Below are positions 26,336 to 35,694 of a stretch of DNA of 64,000 bases, piece by piece (position 1 is the first letter of the stretch; the number at the start of each line of letters is the position of its first letter). Origin of the DNA: Oceanospirillaceae bacterium (GTDB lineage Bacteria; Pseudomonadota; Gammaproteobacteria; Pseudomonadales; Oceanobacteraceae); contig PBNY01000035.1 of assembly GCA_002723385.1 (NCBI GenBank), forward strand, positions 38,151 to 102,150. Reading direction: 5' to 3'. The notes beneath the pieces were generated by a model. The model did not search any database. It saw only the letters and a program-made list of their open reading frames with translations, and was not told the origin of the DNA. The position numbers were made by a program, and so were the translations under genes.

Positions 26336-27468
26336 AATATTTCAAATTACCGGACCTCGGCGAAGGACTGCCCGAGGCCGAGATTCTGGAATGGCACGTC
26401 AGGGAAGGGGATGACGTCCGTCTTGACCAGCTGCTGGTCAGCGTCGAAACCGCCAAGGCCGTGATTGATATTCCATCGCCCCAGCAAGGTGTGATTGCGC
26501 ATTTGTTCGGAGCCGAAGGCGACACCATTCATACCGGTGAACCCCTGCTGGAGTTTGCTGGTGAAACCGACGATACCGGCACTGTGGTGGGAGAACTCAA
26601 GCAGGATTCCGCACAAGGCACCGCCCAGCAGGATCATTTTTTCATTGGAGCTGCGCCCAGTACTGCAGCTCATCACCCCAGAATGACGCCCGCGGTGCGG
26701 GCGCTGGCCAAGAGACTGGATGTGGACATCAGTCATCTGAAGGGCAGCGGGCGTGCTGGCATGCTCACACCGGAAGACGTTGAGCGAGCGGCGCGGCAGG
26801 ATCAAACCCATGGTAAAGCCGAGCCACTGCGTGGCGTGCGTAAACAAATGGCCAAAAATATGGCGCTGGCTCACGCTGAAGTGGTGCCGGTGACGCTGTT
26901 TGAAGATGTCGATGTGCACGACTGGCATCCGGATGAAGACATCACCATGCGACTGATTCACGCCATTGCCGCCGGTTGTCGGGCGGAACCGGCATTGAAT
27001 GCCTGGTTTGATGGTCAGCAGCTGGCGCGGCGAGTGCACGACGACATCAACCTGGGCGTCGCGGTGGATACTGAGCAGGGATTATTTGTACCTGTCATTC
27101 GTGACATCGGAAACCGCCAGGTCGCGGATATTCGTGATGGCCTGAATCGCCTCCGGGAAGATGTCATCAAACGCACCATTCCGCCATCGGAGTTACAGGG
27201 TGGCACCATCACGCTGTCTAACTTCGGCACCATTACCGGTGGCGTGATCGCCGGGCGTTACGCCACACCCATCGTGGTGCCTCCGACAGTGGCGATTCTC
27301 GGGTCGGGCGTGATTCGAGAGCAGGTGGTGGCGTATCAGGGAGTAGTGCAGGTTCGGCGCGTGTTGCCGCTGTCGCTGACGTTTGATCATCGTGCAGCTA
27401 CCGGCGGGGAAGCCGCCCGGTTCCTGCGCGCTGTGATCGAGGACTTGTCCGTTGAGTCTGCCGGGTGA
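26332..27468 (+). CDS. bkdC: 2-oxoacid dehydrogenase E2 component (dihydrolipoyl acyltransferase)
   Basis: 378 residues: one lipoyl domain (lipoyl-lysine Lys42 in VETAKAVIDIPSP), a peripheral E3-binding domain (HPRMTPAVRALAKRLDVDIS to LTPEDVERAA), and a C-terminal acyltransferase domain. The expected HRxxDG active-site motif reads HRAATGG: His353 is kept but the aspartate is Thr357. The enzyme moves the acyl group from lipoamide to CoA. No E3 (lipoamide dehydrogenase) gene follows, so the complex must share one from elsewhere. It ends the ldh-E1-E1-E2 operon. Confidence 0.9.
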   Translation: MKYFKLPDLGEGLPEAEILEWHVREGDDVRLDQLLVSVETAKAVIDIPSPQQGVIAHLFGAEGDTIHTGEPLLEFAGETDDTGTVVGELKQDSAQGTAQQDHFFIGAAPSTAAHHPRMTPAVRALAKRLDVDISHLKGSGRAGMLTPEDVERAARQDQTHGKAEPLRGVRKQMAKNMALAHAEVVPVTLFEDVDVHDWHPDEDITMRLIHAIAAGCRAEPALNAWFDGQQLARRVHDDINLGVAVDTEQGLFVPVIRDIGNRQVADIRDGLNRLREDVIKRTIPPSELQGGTITLSNFGTITGGVIAGRYATPIVVPPTVAILGSGVIREQVVAYQGVVQVRRVLPLSLTFDHRAATGGEAARFLRAVIEDLSVESAG

Positions 27469-27644
27469 GGCGGTAGAGACAGGGGTATGAGTCGGGAAGT
27501 GCTACTGCGGCGCCTATAAAGCTAGCAGAGAAACGGCTGAACTGAGGGTGGAATGTGCGAACTGTACGGCGCATTCCACTTTCCCCGGCTTGTCTGCCAG
27601 GGAATGAGCCGCTACTGTTTGCCCCGCAATCGTGGGGTATCCGA

Positions 27645-27902
27645 ATGACATCGTCCAATAATGAAAATGCGTTCGATTTTGAACGCTCTCTGGCAGAGCT
27701 GGAAGCCATCGTTCAGCGTCTCGAAAGCAGCGACCTGTCGCTGGAAGATTCTCTCAAGGCGTTTGAGCAAGGCGTGGTTTTGACACGTGCTTGTCAGCAG
27801 GCACTGGCCAGCGCCGAGCAGCGGGTGCAGCTGCTGGTGGAAGAAAACGGTGTCAGTCAGGCACGTCCGTTTGATAGCGGCCGGGAAAACGGTGGCTACT
27901 GA
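27645..27902 (+). CDS. xseB: Exodeoxyribonuclease VII small subunit
   Basis: 85 residues: [20 protein letters not shown] followed by [20 protein letters not shown], the XseB signature, a two-helix protein that binds the large subunit XseA. The complex degrades single-stranded DNA in both directions. The frame is open from 27555, but the ATG at 27645 gives the conserved N-terminus and normal length. It overlaps ispA by one base, the widely conserved xseB-ispA-dxs order. Confidence 0.94.
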   Translation: MTSSNNENAFDFERSLAELEAIVQRLESSDLSLEDSLKAFEQGVVLTRACQQALASAEQRVQLLVEENGVSQARPFDSGRENGGY

Positions 27903-28783
27903 TGCAGGAGCAGGTTCAGCAGGTACAGCAACGACTGCACCAGCGTCTGGAAACGGCTCTGGATGCATTGGATATCGCCGACGAACGTCTTGAAGCGGCG
28001 ATGAAGCATGGTTTGCTCAACGGTGGCAAACGTGTGCGACCGTTTCTTGCCTACGCTTCGGCTGAGGCCGTTGGTGGCCACTGGGATGCGGTGGACCCGG
28101 TCGCGGTAGCGATGGAAATGATCCACAGCTACAGTCTGGTGCACGATGATTTGCCAGCCATGGACGACGATGATCTGCGTCGCGGTATGCCGACCTGTCA
28201 CATCGCATTTGACGAAGCGACCGCGATTCTGGCCGGGGACGCCTTGCAGACGGCAGCGTTTGAGCATCTTTCCAGCAGCGCGCTGTACTCACCGGAGCAG
28301 GCGCTGGAACTGATTCGAATGCTGGCACGAGGTGCGGGTGCTGCGGGCATGGTGGCCGGTCAGTGCATCGATCTGAATCACGTCGGCAAGCACATGACGC
28401 TGGAACAGCTGGAAAACATGCACCGTCACAAGACCGGTGCCCTGATCCGCAAGTCGGTATTGATGGGCGCGATGGCGGCTTCCTATCCGCTCGATTCACA
28501 CGTTGCAGAGGCTCTGACGGAATACGCCAATGCCGTTGGCCTTGCTTTTCAGGTTCAGGATGACATCCTCGACATCGAAGCCGACACCGAAACGCTGGGC
28601 AAAACCCAGGGTGCCGACGAAGCATTGAACAAGCCCACCTATCCGGCTTTGCTCGGGCTGGAAGGTGCGCGTAAAAAAGCAGCCGACCTGTGTCAGCAAG
28701 CGCACACTGCGCTGGAGCGCGTTCCCGGTGATACCTCGTTGCTGAAGCAGCTGGCGGATTACATCATCAACCGCCGCTACTAG
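27902..28783 (+). CDS. ispA: Farnesyl diphosphate synthase
   Basis: 293 residues with both aspartate-rich motifs of short-chain prenyl synthases: DDLPAMDDDDLRRG near residue 80 and QVQDDILD near residue 220. The GGKRVRP motif near residue 40 binds the diphosphate. It condenses IPP with DMAPP and GPP to farnesyl diphosphate for quinones and undecaprenyl carrier, which the capsule and peptidoglycan routes also need. The ATG overlaps the xseB stop codon. Confidence 0.95.
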   Translation: MQEQVQQVQQRLHQRLETALDALDIADERLEAAMKHGLLNGGKRVRPFLAYASAEAVGGHWDAVDPVAVAMEMIHSYSLVHDDLPAMDDDDLRRGMPTCHIAFDEATAILAGDALQTAAFEHLSSSALYSPEQALELIRMLARGAGAAGMVAGQCIDLNHVGKHMTLEQLENMHRHKTGALIRKSVLMGAMAASYPLDSHVAEALTEYANAVGLAFQVQDDILDIEADTETLGKTQGADEALNKPTYPALLGLEGARKKAADLCQQAHTALERVPGDTSLLKQLADYIINRRY

Positions 28784-28993
28784 CCGTCACGCGCCACGGC
28801 CTCTCTCTGGTAACCCTTTATTTTCATAGGGATTTTCCGATTCAGCCAATGTACGACTAATCGTCATTGGCTTCGGCCTACTCATTACTGGCACCAGCCG
28901 TTAGAATGTCGCACTTCTGCTGTCCAGCCCGTTGCGGATAGCGTGTCCCAACCGAGTGCACCTGGTGCACGTCGTCCACGGAAGTATTCCCAG

Positions 28994-30883
28994 ATGTTTA
29001 CCGAAATTCCGACCACTCGCCCTGAGACGCCGCTGCTGGATCAGGTCAATCAGCCGTCTGATCTGCGCGAACTCAGTATTGAGCAGCTCGAACCGCTGTG
29101 TCGTGAATTACGTGAATATCTGCTGTACAGCGTTGGTCAGTCTGGTGGTCATTTTGCCGCCGGTCTGGGGGTCGTCGAACTGACTGTCGCACTGCACTAC
29201 GTATTCGAAACGCCCGATGACCGCATTGTCTGGGACGTGGGTCATCAGGCCTACCCACACAAAATCCTGACGGGCCGTCGCGAAGAAATGCCGAAAGTGC
29301 GTACCGCCGAAGGCCCGGCAGCGTTCCCGAATCGTGATGAAAGTGAATACGACACCTTTGGTGTTGGCCACTCCAGCACATCGATCAGTGCCGCGCTCGG
29401 TATGGCGCTGGGTTTCCGCCATACGGGCAGTGATCAGCAGGCGATTGCTGTGATCGGTGATGGCGCCATTACTGCGGGCATGGCGTTTGAAGCCATGAAT
29501 CACGCGGGTCATGAAAAGGCCAACATGCTGGTGATCCTGAACGACAACGACATGTCGATCTCCCAGAACGTTGGCGCGCTGAACAAGTATTTCACCCGCA
29601 TCTGGGCCAGCCGTACCTACAGTGCTGTGCGCACCAGCGGCAAAAAAGTGCTGAAGAACCTGCCTTCCGGCGCCTGGGAGCTGGCTCGTCGCACCGAAGA
29701 ACACATGAAAGGCATGGTGGCTCCGGGCACCCTGTTTGAAGAGCTGGGCTTTAATTATTTTGGTCCGGTCAATGGTCACGACATCGAAGAGCTGGTCATG
29801 ACCTTGCGTAATCTCAAGGAGATGCCGGGGCCGCGTTTCCTGCACCTGTTTACTCGCAAGGGCTATGGCTTTGAGCCAGCCGTGGACGATCCGATCAAAT
29901 ACCACGCGCTGAAACCCGCTGCGTCTGGTTCCGCTTCAGGCGTCAAGCTGCCGACCTATTCGAATATTTTTGGTGAGTGGCTGTGCGATATGGCGGCTGA
30001 AGACACGCGGCTAATGGGGATTACTCCGGCGATGCGTGAAGGTTCGGACATGGTGCGCTTCTCGTACGAATACCCGGATCGTTATTTCGACGTCGCCATT
30101 GCGGAACAGCATGCGGTGACACTGGCTGCCGGTCTGGCGTGTGAAAAGCTCAAGCCGGTGGTGGCGATTTACTCCACCTTCCTGCAGCGTGCTTACGATC
30201 AGCTGATTCACGATGTGGCGTTGCAGAATCTGGATGTGCTGTTTGCCATCGACCGCGCCGGCCTTGTGGGGGAAGACGGCCCGACGCATCACGGTGCCTA
30301 CGATCTCAGCTATATGCGCTGCATTCCCAATATGGTGGTGATGACGCCATCCGATGAAGCCGAATGCCGCAATATGCTGTTCACCGGTTACCAGCACGAA
30401 GGCCCTGCGGCGGTACGTTATCCTCGCGGCAGTGGTATCGGCACAGTAACAGAACAACAGATGACCGCTTTACCCCTCGGCAAAGGGGTTGTGCGTCGTG
30501 AACGTACCGCTGACGCTGATTCGACCGAGCCGCGGGTGGCCTTGCTGGCCTTCGGTGCGCCATTGCACGCCGCTCTTCAGGCCGCAGATATACTGGATGC
30601 CACGGTCGCGGACATGCGTTTTGTCAAACCGCTGGATGCCGAACTGGTGGCAACCCTGGCTGACACGCACGATCTGATCGTGACACTGGAAGAAAACGCA
30701 GTAATGGGCGGGGCGGGTTCGGCGGTGCTGGAATCACTGGCTGCCAGTGGCAAAGCTGAAAAAGTGATGAATCTGGGGATTCCGGATGGCTATATCGAAC
30801 AGGACAAGCCAGCGAATCAACTGAAGGAAATCGGCCTGGATGCCGATTCCATCATCGAAGCGGTCAAGCAGCGTTTGTCCTGA
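28994..30883 (+). CDS. dxs: 1-deoxy-D-xylulose-5-phosphate synthase
   Basis: 629 residues. The transketolase-like signature elements are [36 protein letters not shown], the TPP motif [18 protein letters not shown], and the catalytic glutamate in [15 protein letters not shown]. It joins pyruvate and glyceraldehyde 3-phosphate in the first step of the MEP isoprenoid route. A GTG at 28943 is in frame, but the ATG at 28994 begins at the conserved [14 protein letters not shown] and has GGAAG 9 nt upstream, so I prefer it. There are 210 bp to ispA, so a separate promoter is possible. It is convergent with ribA by only 6 bp. Confidence 0.94.
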   Translation: MFTEIPTTRPETPLLDQVNQPSDLRELSIEQLEPLCRELREYLLYSVGQSGGHFAAGLGVVELTVALHYVFETPDDRIVWDVGHQAYPHKILTGRREEMPKVRTAEGPAAFPNRDESEYDTFGVGHSSTSISAALGMALGFRHTGSDQQAIAVIGDGAITAGMAFEAMNHAGHEKANMLVILNDNDMSISQNVGALNKYFTRIWASRTYSAVRTSGKKVLKNLPSGAWELARRTEEHMKGMVAPGTLFEELGFNYFGPVNGHDIEELVMTLRNLKEMPGPRFLHLFTRKGYGFEPAVDDPIKYHALKPAASGSASGVKLPTYSNIFGEWLCDMAAEDTRLMGITPAMREGSDMVRFSYEYPDRYFDVAIAEQHAVTLAAGLACEKLKPVVAIYSTFLQRAYDQLIHDVALQNLDVLFAIDRAGLVGEDGPTHHGAYDLSYMRCIPNMVVMTPSDEAECRNMLFTGYQHEGPAAVRYPRGSGIGTVTEQQMTALPLGKGVVRRERTADADSTEPRVALLAFGAPLHAALQAADILDATVADMRFVKPLDAELVATLADTHDLIVTLEENAVMGGAGSAVLESLAASGKAEKVMNLGIPDGYIEQDKPANQLKEIGLDADSIIEAVKQRLS

Positions 30884-30889
30884 ATCCAA

Positions 30890-31531
30890 TCAGGGCTCGT
30901 CGTCCTGATGCGTGACCGTCACCGGAGCATCGACGGGCGCGCTTGAGGTCAGGAAATGACCCAGCTTCGACGCCTTGGTGTTCAGGTAATTGTCGTTGTG
31001 GGGGTTGCGGCCGACTTCCAGAGGCACGCGTTCTGAGACCGTCACACCCGCACTGCTCAGCGCCTTGACCTTACGTGGGTTGTTGGTCATCAGTCGAATG
31101 GCCTGAATATTCAGATGCGACAGCATCGGCTGACACATGCTGTAGTCACGCATATCCGCACCAAAACCCAATGCTTCGTTGGCTTCTACGGTGTCCGCTC
31201 CCTGATCCTGAAGATTGTAGGCCTTGATCTTGTTCAGCAAGCCAATGCCACGACCTTCCTGACGCAAGTACAACACCACACCACGACCCGCTTCCGAGAC
31301 GGAACGCAGCGCTTCTTCCAGCTGAAAACCGCAGTCACAGCGCATGCTGAACAGGGCATCGCCGGTCAGGCATTCCGAGTGCGCGCGTGCCAGAACCGGC
31401 TCACCGCTGCCAATATCCCCCATGGCCAGAGCAATATGCTCTTTGCCTGTCGCGGTTTCTTCAAACCCATGCATGGCGAATTCGCCAAAGGGCGTAGGCA
31501 GCTTGCAGGAAGCGATGTATTCGATAGTCAA
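30890..31531 (-). CDS. ribA: GTP cyclohydrolase II
   Basis: About 213 residues: the zinc site in [20 protein letters not shown], then [20 protein letters not shown], then [10 protein letters not shown], all diagnostic for RibA. It opens GTP to the pyrimidine precursor of riboflavin. Two starts are possible. The ATG at 31540 abuts GGAG with no spacer. The TTG at 31531 has GGAG 9 nt upstream and gives the same distance to KLPTPFG as in the E. coli protein as I remember it, so I choose TTG. RibA is a separate protein here, not fused to RibB. An acidic tail (THQDDEP) extends past the usual end. Confidence 0.93.
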   Translation of the reverse strand: MTIEYIASCKLPTPFGEFAMHGFEETATGKEHIALAMGDIGSGEPVLARAHSECLTGDALFSMRCDCGFQLEEALRSVSEAGRGVVLYLRQEGRGIGLLNKIKAYNLQDQGADTVEANEALGFGADMRDYSMCQPMLSHLNIQAIRLMTNNPRKVKALSSAGVTVSERVPLEVGRNPHNDNYLNTKASKLGHFLTSSAPVDAPVTVTHQDDEP

Positions 31532-31697
31532 CTTGCACATCTCCGGTGGAACAGGCGGCGTAGTCTACCAGTGAAGATGGAGACTGCCCATTCTGACACA
31601 GCAAAGTCGTATTGAATCCGGATGAAAAAGGGTGTTTCACGAAAGACAGCTATATCGCTGTAAGAAATGTCAGCGGAGGGCTGGCGACCGACTTAGG

Positions 31698-31744
31698 CCA
31701 TCAGGTTACGCCATCAGGTTACGCCATCAGGTTACGCCATCAGG
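31698..31744. repeat. 13-bp tandem repeat across the pgpA stop codon
   Basis: CCATCAGGTTACG occurs at 31698-31710, 31711-31723 and 31724-31736, and an eight-base partial copy follows at 31737-31744. The copy nearest the gene contains the pgpA stop codon, and the others extend downstream. The unit is not a multiple of three, so expansion into the gene would change its end. Confidence 0.85.
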
Positions 31745-32202
31745 ACCGCGGTTCCCTGCAGCACAAGCAGCGCCATAACCCCGGCCAGAACGTCGTCAAT
31801 CATGATGCCAAACCCGCCTTTGACGCGCTTGTCGAGCCAGCTGATCGGCCAGGGTTTGAGGATGTCAAACAGGCGGAACAGGGCAAATGCGTACAGCACC
31901 CAGAGCCAGCCTTCCGGGACGAGCAAGAGCGTAATCCACATGCCGATCCATTCATCCCAGACGATGCCGCCATGATCGTGAACCCCCAGGTGTTCTGATG
32001 TGCGGTCACAAATCACCACACCGAACGCCAACCCGGCAATCAGGACGCCTAGGTAGGGCAGCAAAGGCATGCCATCCAGCAGCAGCCACCAGACCGGCAA
32101 TGCCGCGAGGGTGCCAAATGTACCGGGCGCTTTGGGAGCCAGGCCGGAACCAAGACCAAAGGCGAGCCAGTGAAACGGATGAGTCAGTTTGGGTGAAGAC
32201 AT
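31732..32202 (-). CDS. pgpA: Phosphatidylglycerophosphatase A
   Basis: 156 residues with the PgpA pattern: GLGSGLAPKAPGTFGTLAAL, then GGIVWDEWIGMWITLLLVP, then ALFRLFDILKPWPISWLDKR, and a final DDVLAGVMALL. It is an inner-membrane enzyme removing phosphate from phosphatidylglycerol phosphate. The reading frame is open further upstream, but the ATG at 32202 fits the family start. It follows priA by 22 bp. The stop codon lies within a 13-bp tandem repeat. Confidence 0.93.
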   Translation of the reverse strand: MSSPKLTHPFHWLAFGLGSGLAPKAPGTFGTLAALPVWWLLLDGMPLLPYLGVLIAGLAFGVVICDRTSEHLGVHDHGGIVWDEWIGMWITLLLVPEGWLWVLYAFALFRLFDILKPWPISWLDKRVKGGFGIMIDDVLAGVMALLVLQGTAVLMA

Positions 32203-32224
32203 GGCGGGTTCCAGAATCGAGAAG

Positions 32225-34489
32225 TCAGAGCGTATCCATCGGATCAACATCCAGATGCCAGCGTACTTTACGCGAATCAGGCCGCTGTTGCAGAAAATCC
32301 ACCAGTGGATCGAGCACTGCGTGCAGGCTGCGACGGTCATGACAGTAGAGCTGTAACTGGTGGCGGAAACGCCCGGCCCGGCGTTCCATGATGGCCGGAA
32401 ACGGCCCCATCAGATTCAACGGTTCCAGCGGTTTTTGCCGTTGCTTTTTGGCATTGCGGCGCCAGTGTTCTTGCAATTGCTGCAGGAACGAACGTGATTC
32501 ACGCAGACATTTTTCGGCCTGATGACGTTCTGTCGACTCCGCCCGCAGCAGCACCATATGGCTGTAGGGGGGCAATTGTTGCTGTTGACGTTCCTGCAGC
32601 AGCGCCAGGGCCAGAGCGTGGTAACCGTTGTCGATCAACAGATTCAGCTGCGGATGATCGGCGTACAGCGTCTGAATCCAGACATCACCGGGCTTCTGTT
32701 CCCGCCCTGCGCGACCGGCGACTTGCAGGATCAGCTGGGCGGTGTGCTCCATGCCGCGGAAATCGGCACTGAATAAACCGACATCGGCATCCAGAACCAC
32801 CACCAGGGTGACCTTGGGAAAATGATGGCCCTTGGCCAGCATCTGGGTGCCAATCAGAATGCGGGCATCACTGCCGTGGATTTCTTCCAGTAGCTGATCA
32901 AAGGCCTGCTTGGTGCGTACGGTATCGCGGTCAACACGCGTCACCGGCACATCGGGAAACAGCTCCATCAGCGTTTGCTGTACCCGCTCGGTGCCGTGTC
33001 CGACTGGCTGAATACGGCTACTGTGACACTCCGGGCAGAAGCCGGGAATGCCCTGCTGGAAGTCGCAATGGTGGCAGTGTAAATGCGGCGGCGACTGGTG
33101 GATGGTCATACGGGCGTCGCAGCGACGGCACTCGGCCATCCAGCCGCAATCCTGACAGGCCATCAAGGGCGCGTAACCGCGTCGGTTGATAAACACCAGC
33201 ACCTGCTGGCCTTGTTGCAAGTGTTGCTGGATGGCTGCAAGCACCGGCTGGGCCAGTCCGTTGGTTAAAGGCTGGTGCAGAATATTGTGCAGCTTCATGC
33301 CCGGCGGCCGTGCTCCGCCAGCGCGCTGGGTCAGCTGCCAGTGCTGGTAACGTCCAGTCAGGGCGTTGTGCAGGGTTTCCAGTGAGGGGGTGGCAGAACC
33401 CAGTACCACCGGCACCTGAGCATGTCTGGCTCGAACCAGAGCGAAGTCTCGGGCGGAGTAGCGCAGCCCATCCTGCTGCTTGAAGGAGGCGTCGTGCTCC
33501 TCGTCGAGAATGATCAGACAGAGATTGGGCAAGGGAGTAAACACCGCCGAGCGGGTACCAATCAGGATTCCCACCTGCTGTTCGCGGCATTGCCGCCAGG
33601 CTTGCAGGCGTTCGCGGTCGTTCAGCCCGGAATGCAGCAGTGCCACCGGCATTTCAAACCGGCGCCGAAAACGCTGCACGGTCTGTGGGGTCAGTCCAAT
33701 CTCCGGTACCAGAACCAGGATCTGGCCGTCTGGTCGTCTTTCAAGCGCCTGCTCGATCAGCTGCAGATAAACCTCGGTCTTGCCTGAACCCGTAACCCCT
33801 TCCAGCAAATGGGTTTGGAAATCCCCAAGCGTCACGGCCATGCCATCCAGCGCTGTTTGTTGCTGGGTATTCAATGGCAAGGGTGACTGGCGCTGTTCGG
33901 CAGAGTGTGTAGAGAGCGGCGGTCGTGGTAACTGTGAGGTCTCAGCGATCAGCTGGCGTTGTTCCAGCTGCTGCAACTGCTTGAGCGAAAAGCCCTGAGT
34001 GGTCAGCCGGGAATGCGGCCAGTCAGGCTGAGACTCAAACAAATACCACAAGGCCTGCTGACGTTTGCCCCTGAGTGTGTCGGCTTGCCCGGTTGGAGCC
34101 TTGGGGTTGCGAACCCACACGCGCTCGTTGGCTTCGCTGAGGTCGCAACCCTGTCGCAGCATGGTCGGAATCATCAGCTCCAGCACTTCGCCAATGCTGT
34201 GGTGATAATAGTTGGCGAGCCATTGCCCCAGTGTCAGGGTTTGGGCATCGATCAGGGCATGCGAGTCCAGAACCGCTTCGACGGGTTTGAGTTTGTCGCG
34301 GGGAACATCCGTTTCGGTTGAGGTTCCAAGCACAAGGCCTGTGAGCAGCTGATTGCCAAACGTGACGCGCACACGAATGCCCGCCGGGTAGTGCTCCGGA
34401 CGCTTCAGGCCGTCGTCATTCAGCGGCAAATAGTCGAACTGGCGGCGCAATGGAACCGGAACCGCTACCTGTATTACAAAAAATGACAT
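32225..34489 (-). CDS. priA: Primosomal replication protein N' (PriA helicase)
   Basis: 754 residues. An N-terminal DNA-binding domain (PVPLRRQFDYLPL) precedes the superfamily 2 helicase core with Walker A LLEGVTGSGKTEVYL and the DEEH box IILDEEHDASFKQQDG. A zinc-binding insert has paired cysteines (CQDCGWMAECRRC and later CHHCDF, CPEC), and motif VI QVAGRAGR follows. PriA restarts stalled replication forks by loading DnaB. Divergent from rpmE by about 180 bp, the common gammaproteobacterial pairing. pgpA follows 22 bp downstream. Confidence 0.95.
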   Translation of the reverse strand: MSFFVIQVAVPVPLRRQFDYLPLNDDGLKRPEHYPAGIRVRVTFGNQLLTGLVLGTSTETDVPRDKLKPVEAVLDSHALIDAQTLTLGQWLANYYHHSIGEVLELMIPTMLRQGCDLSEANERVWVRNPKAPTGQADTLRGKRQQALWYLFESQPDWPHSRLTTQGFSLKQLQQLEQRQLIAETSQLPRPPLSTHSAEQRQSPLPLNTQQQTALDGMAVTLGDFQTHLLEGVTGSGKTEVYLQLIEQALERRPDGQILVLVPEIGLTPQTVQRFRRRFEMPVALLHSGLNDRERLQAWRQCREQQVGILIGTRSAVFTPLPNLCLIILDEEHDASFKQQDGLRYSARDFALVRARHAQVPVVLGSATPSLETLHNALTGRYQHWQLTQRAGGARPPGMKLHNILHQPLTNGLAQPVLAAIQQHLQQGQQVLVFINRRGYAPLMACQDCGWMAECRRCDARMTIHQSPPHLHCHHCDFQQGIPGFCPECHSSRIQPVGHGTERVQQTLMELFPDVPVTRVDRDTVRTKQAFDQLLEEIHGSDARILIGTQMLAKGHHFPKVTLVVVLDADVGLFSADFRGMEHTAQLILQVAGRAGREQKPGDVWIQTLYADHPQLNLLIDNGYHALALALLQERQQQQLPPYSHMVLLRAESTERHQAEKCLRESRSFLQQLQEHWRRNAKKQRQKPLEPLNLMGPFPAIMERRAGRFRHQLQLYCHDRRSLHAVLDPLVDFLQQRPDSRKVRWHLDVDPMDTL

Positions 34490-34497
34490 TCAAAACT

Positions 34498-34525
34498 TGC
34501 CGCAACGTTAGGCTCTGGTACAATT
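34498..34525 (+). promoter_or_regulatory. Candidate rpmE promoter
   Basis: TTGCCG (34498-34503) and TACAAT (34520-34525) with a 16-bp spacer. Transcription would begin near 34532, just at the start of a folded leader. Confidence 0.5.
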
Positions 34526-34531
34526 CGCGGC

Positions 34532-34600
34532 CTTATTCCCGCCGTGCATGGCACGGCTGATATAGTCAGCCAGCTGATTGCGGGAATGGTACAGAAATCT
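34532..34600 (+). ncRNA. Structured rpmE 5' leader, likely L31 autoregulatory leader
   Basis: ATTCCCGC (34536-34543) pairs with GCGGGAAT (34581-34588) and encloses two further hairpins that share bases at 34556-34557: CCGTGC/GCACGG (34543-34548 with 34552-34557) and GGCTGA/TCAGCC (34556-34561 with 34567-34572). The fold is read directly. Ribosomal protein L31 is known to control its own mRNA through leader structures in gammaproteobacteria, so this is its probable role. Confidence 0.55.
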
Positions 34601-34669
34601 TTTCCATCAGTAACGCGGTGCCTGAACTGAATCCATCAGGTAGCGGCGTGAAGATAATTGAGGTGTCTC

Positions 34670-34882
34670 ATGCAAGATAGTATCCATCCTGAATATGCTG
34701 AGTTGACTGCGACTTGCTCTTGCGGCAACGTGATCAAAACTCGTTCTACCAAGCCAGGCACCATGTACCTGGACGTATGCTCTGCTTGTCACCCGTTCTA
34801 TACTGGTAAGCAGAAAGTGGTTGATACCGGTGGTCGTATCGATCGCTTTAAAAAGCGTTTCGGTGGTTTTGGCAAGAAGTAA
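34670..34882 (+). CDS. rpmE: 50S ribosomal protein L31
   Basis: 70 residues: [20 protein letters not shown] with a C-x-C pair, and [13 protein letters not shown] with a C-x-x-C pair, so this is the zinc-binding (C+) form of L31. The ATG at 34670 is chosen over an in-frame upstream ATG because MQDSIHPEY is the conserved start. L31 bridges the two ribosomal subunits at the central protuberance. A strong intrinsic terminator follows. Confidence 0.97.
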   Translation: MQDSIHPEYAELTATCSCGNVIKTRSTKPGTMYLDVCSACHPFYTGKQKVVDTGGRIDRFKKRFGGFGKK

Positions 34883-34912
34883 TCCCTGTTTCTATCCAAG
34901 ACTCCGTAACAC

Positions 34913-34940
34913 AAAACCCGCTGTTTACAGCGGGTTTTTT
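34913..34940 (+). terminator. Rho-independent terminator after rpmE
   Basis: ACCCGCTG (34916-34923) pairs with CAGCGGGT (34928-34935) around a 4-nt loop, with A-rich sequence before and T6 after. It can serve both strands, hence also the convergent PepSY gene. Confidence 0.85.
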
Positions 34941-34985
34941 GTGCCTGCTCGAAAGCTGCCCGAAGGCACCAGGCAAGATTCAGTA

Positions 34986-35510
34986 CTAGCGACGCTCGCG
35001 CTCTTCAACACCGATTTCCCAGTTCTCGGTATAAGTCTCGATGATTTTGCCGGTCATGCCGTCCACTTCCACTTTGGTTTCCACACCGCTTTTGCTGACG
35101 ATGTCGATTTCATAAGTCGGTGATCCGTTTTCCTCAATCTCGTATTCAACCTCTTCAACCACGCCTGGATAGGCTTTGAGGGCAATACGCAGTGCATCGT
35201 CTTCTGGCACCTTGGCATTGAAGCGACTGGACGCCGGAGAGGAAGCTTCGCTTTCAATCTCAAACACCTTGCCTTTGGCCGGGTCGCACATCACTTCCCA
35301 TTCGAAGCCGTTTTCATCCATCACCTCAAATTCGTAGATGACTTTGCCCGTGTCGTTGAGAGACTCCAGCTTGACGATGTCACCTGCCTTGGCGGCGTTC
35401 ACGGCTTTGATGCAATGATCCAGTGAATGGCTGTCTGCCATGGCAGCGCCCGACAATGTCAGTCCCAATACGGAAACCAGCGCAGGAAGCATTAGTTTGT
35501 TCAGTTTCAT
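34986..35510 (-). CDS. Exported PepSY-domain protein
   Basis: 174 residues with a signal peptide (MKLNKLMLPALVSVLGLTLS, cut near AMADS) and two PepSY-like repeats. The first is GKVIYEFEVMDENGFEWEVM and the second SPTYEIDIVSKSGVETKVEV followed by DGMTGKIIE. AAGGAG precedes the ATG at 35510, so the longer open frame from 35600 is not needed. PepSY domains bind or inhibit peptidases or act as periplasmic modules. The function here is unknown. The protein is strongly acidic. No kinase or reductase partner lies next to it. Confidence 0.82.
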   Translation of the reverse strand: MKLNKLMLPALVSVLGLTLSGAAMADSHSLDHCIKAVNAAKAGDIVKLESLNDTGKVIYEFEVMDENGFEWEVMCDPAKGKVFEIESEASSPASSRFNAKVPEDDALRIALKAYPGVVEEVEYEIEENGSPTYEIDIVSKSGVETKVEVDGMTGKIIETYTENWEIGVEERERR

Positions 35511-35694
35511 GGTGTGCTCCTTCAGTGTTGTGGGTGCAAGGTGATGACCCTTTACCTGCAGAGCATGGCGCAAGTTAGTTCCTGAGTATCTTGGTCTCAA
35601 GGATAGTTATTCTGCTACCAGGGGATGAGGAATAAAAAGGAAGGCTCAGGGCAAGGGAATGCCCTGAGTGAGTGACGGGGAATACAGCTGCAGA

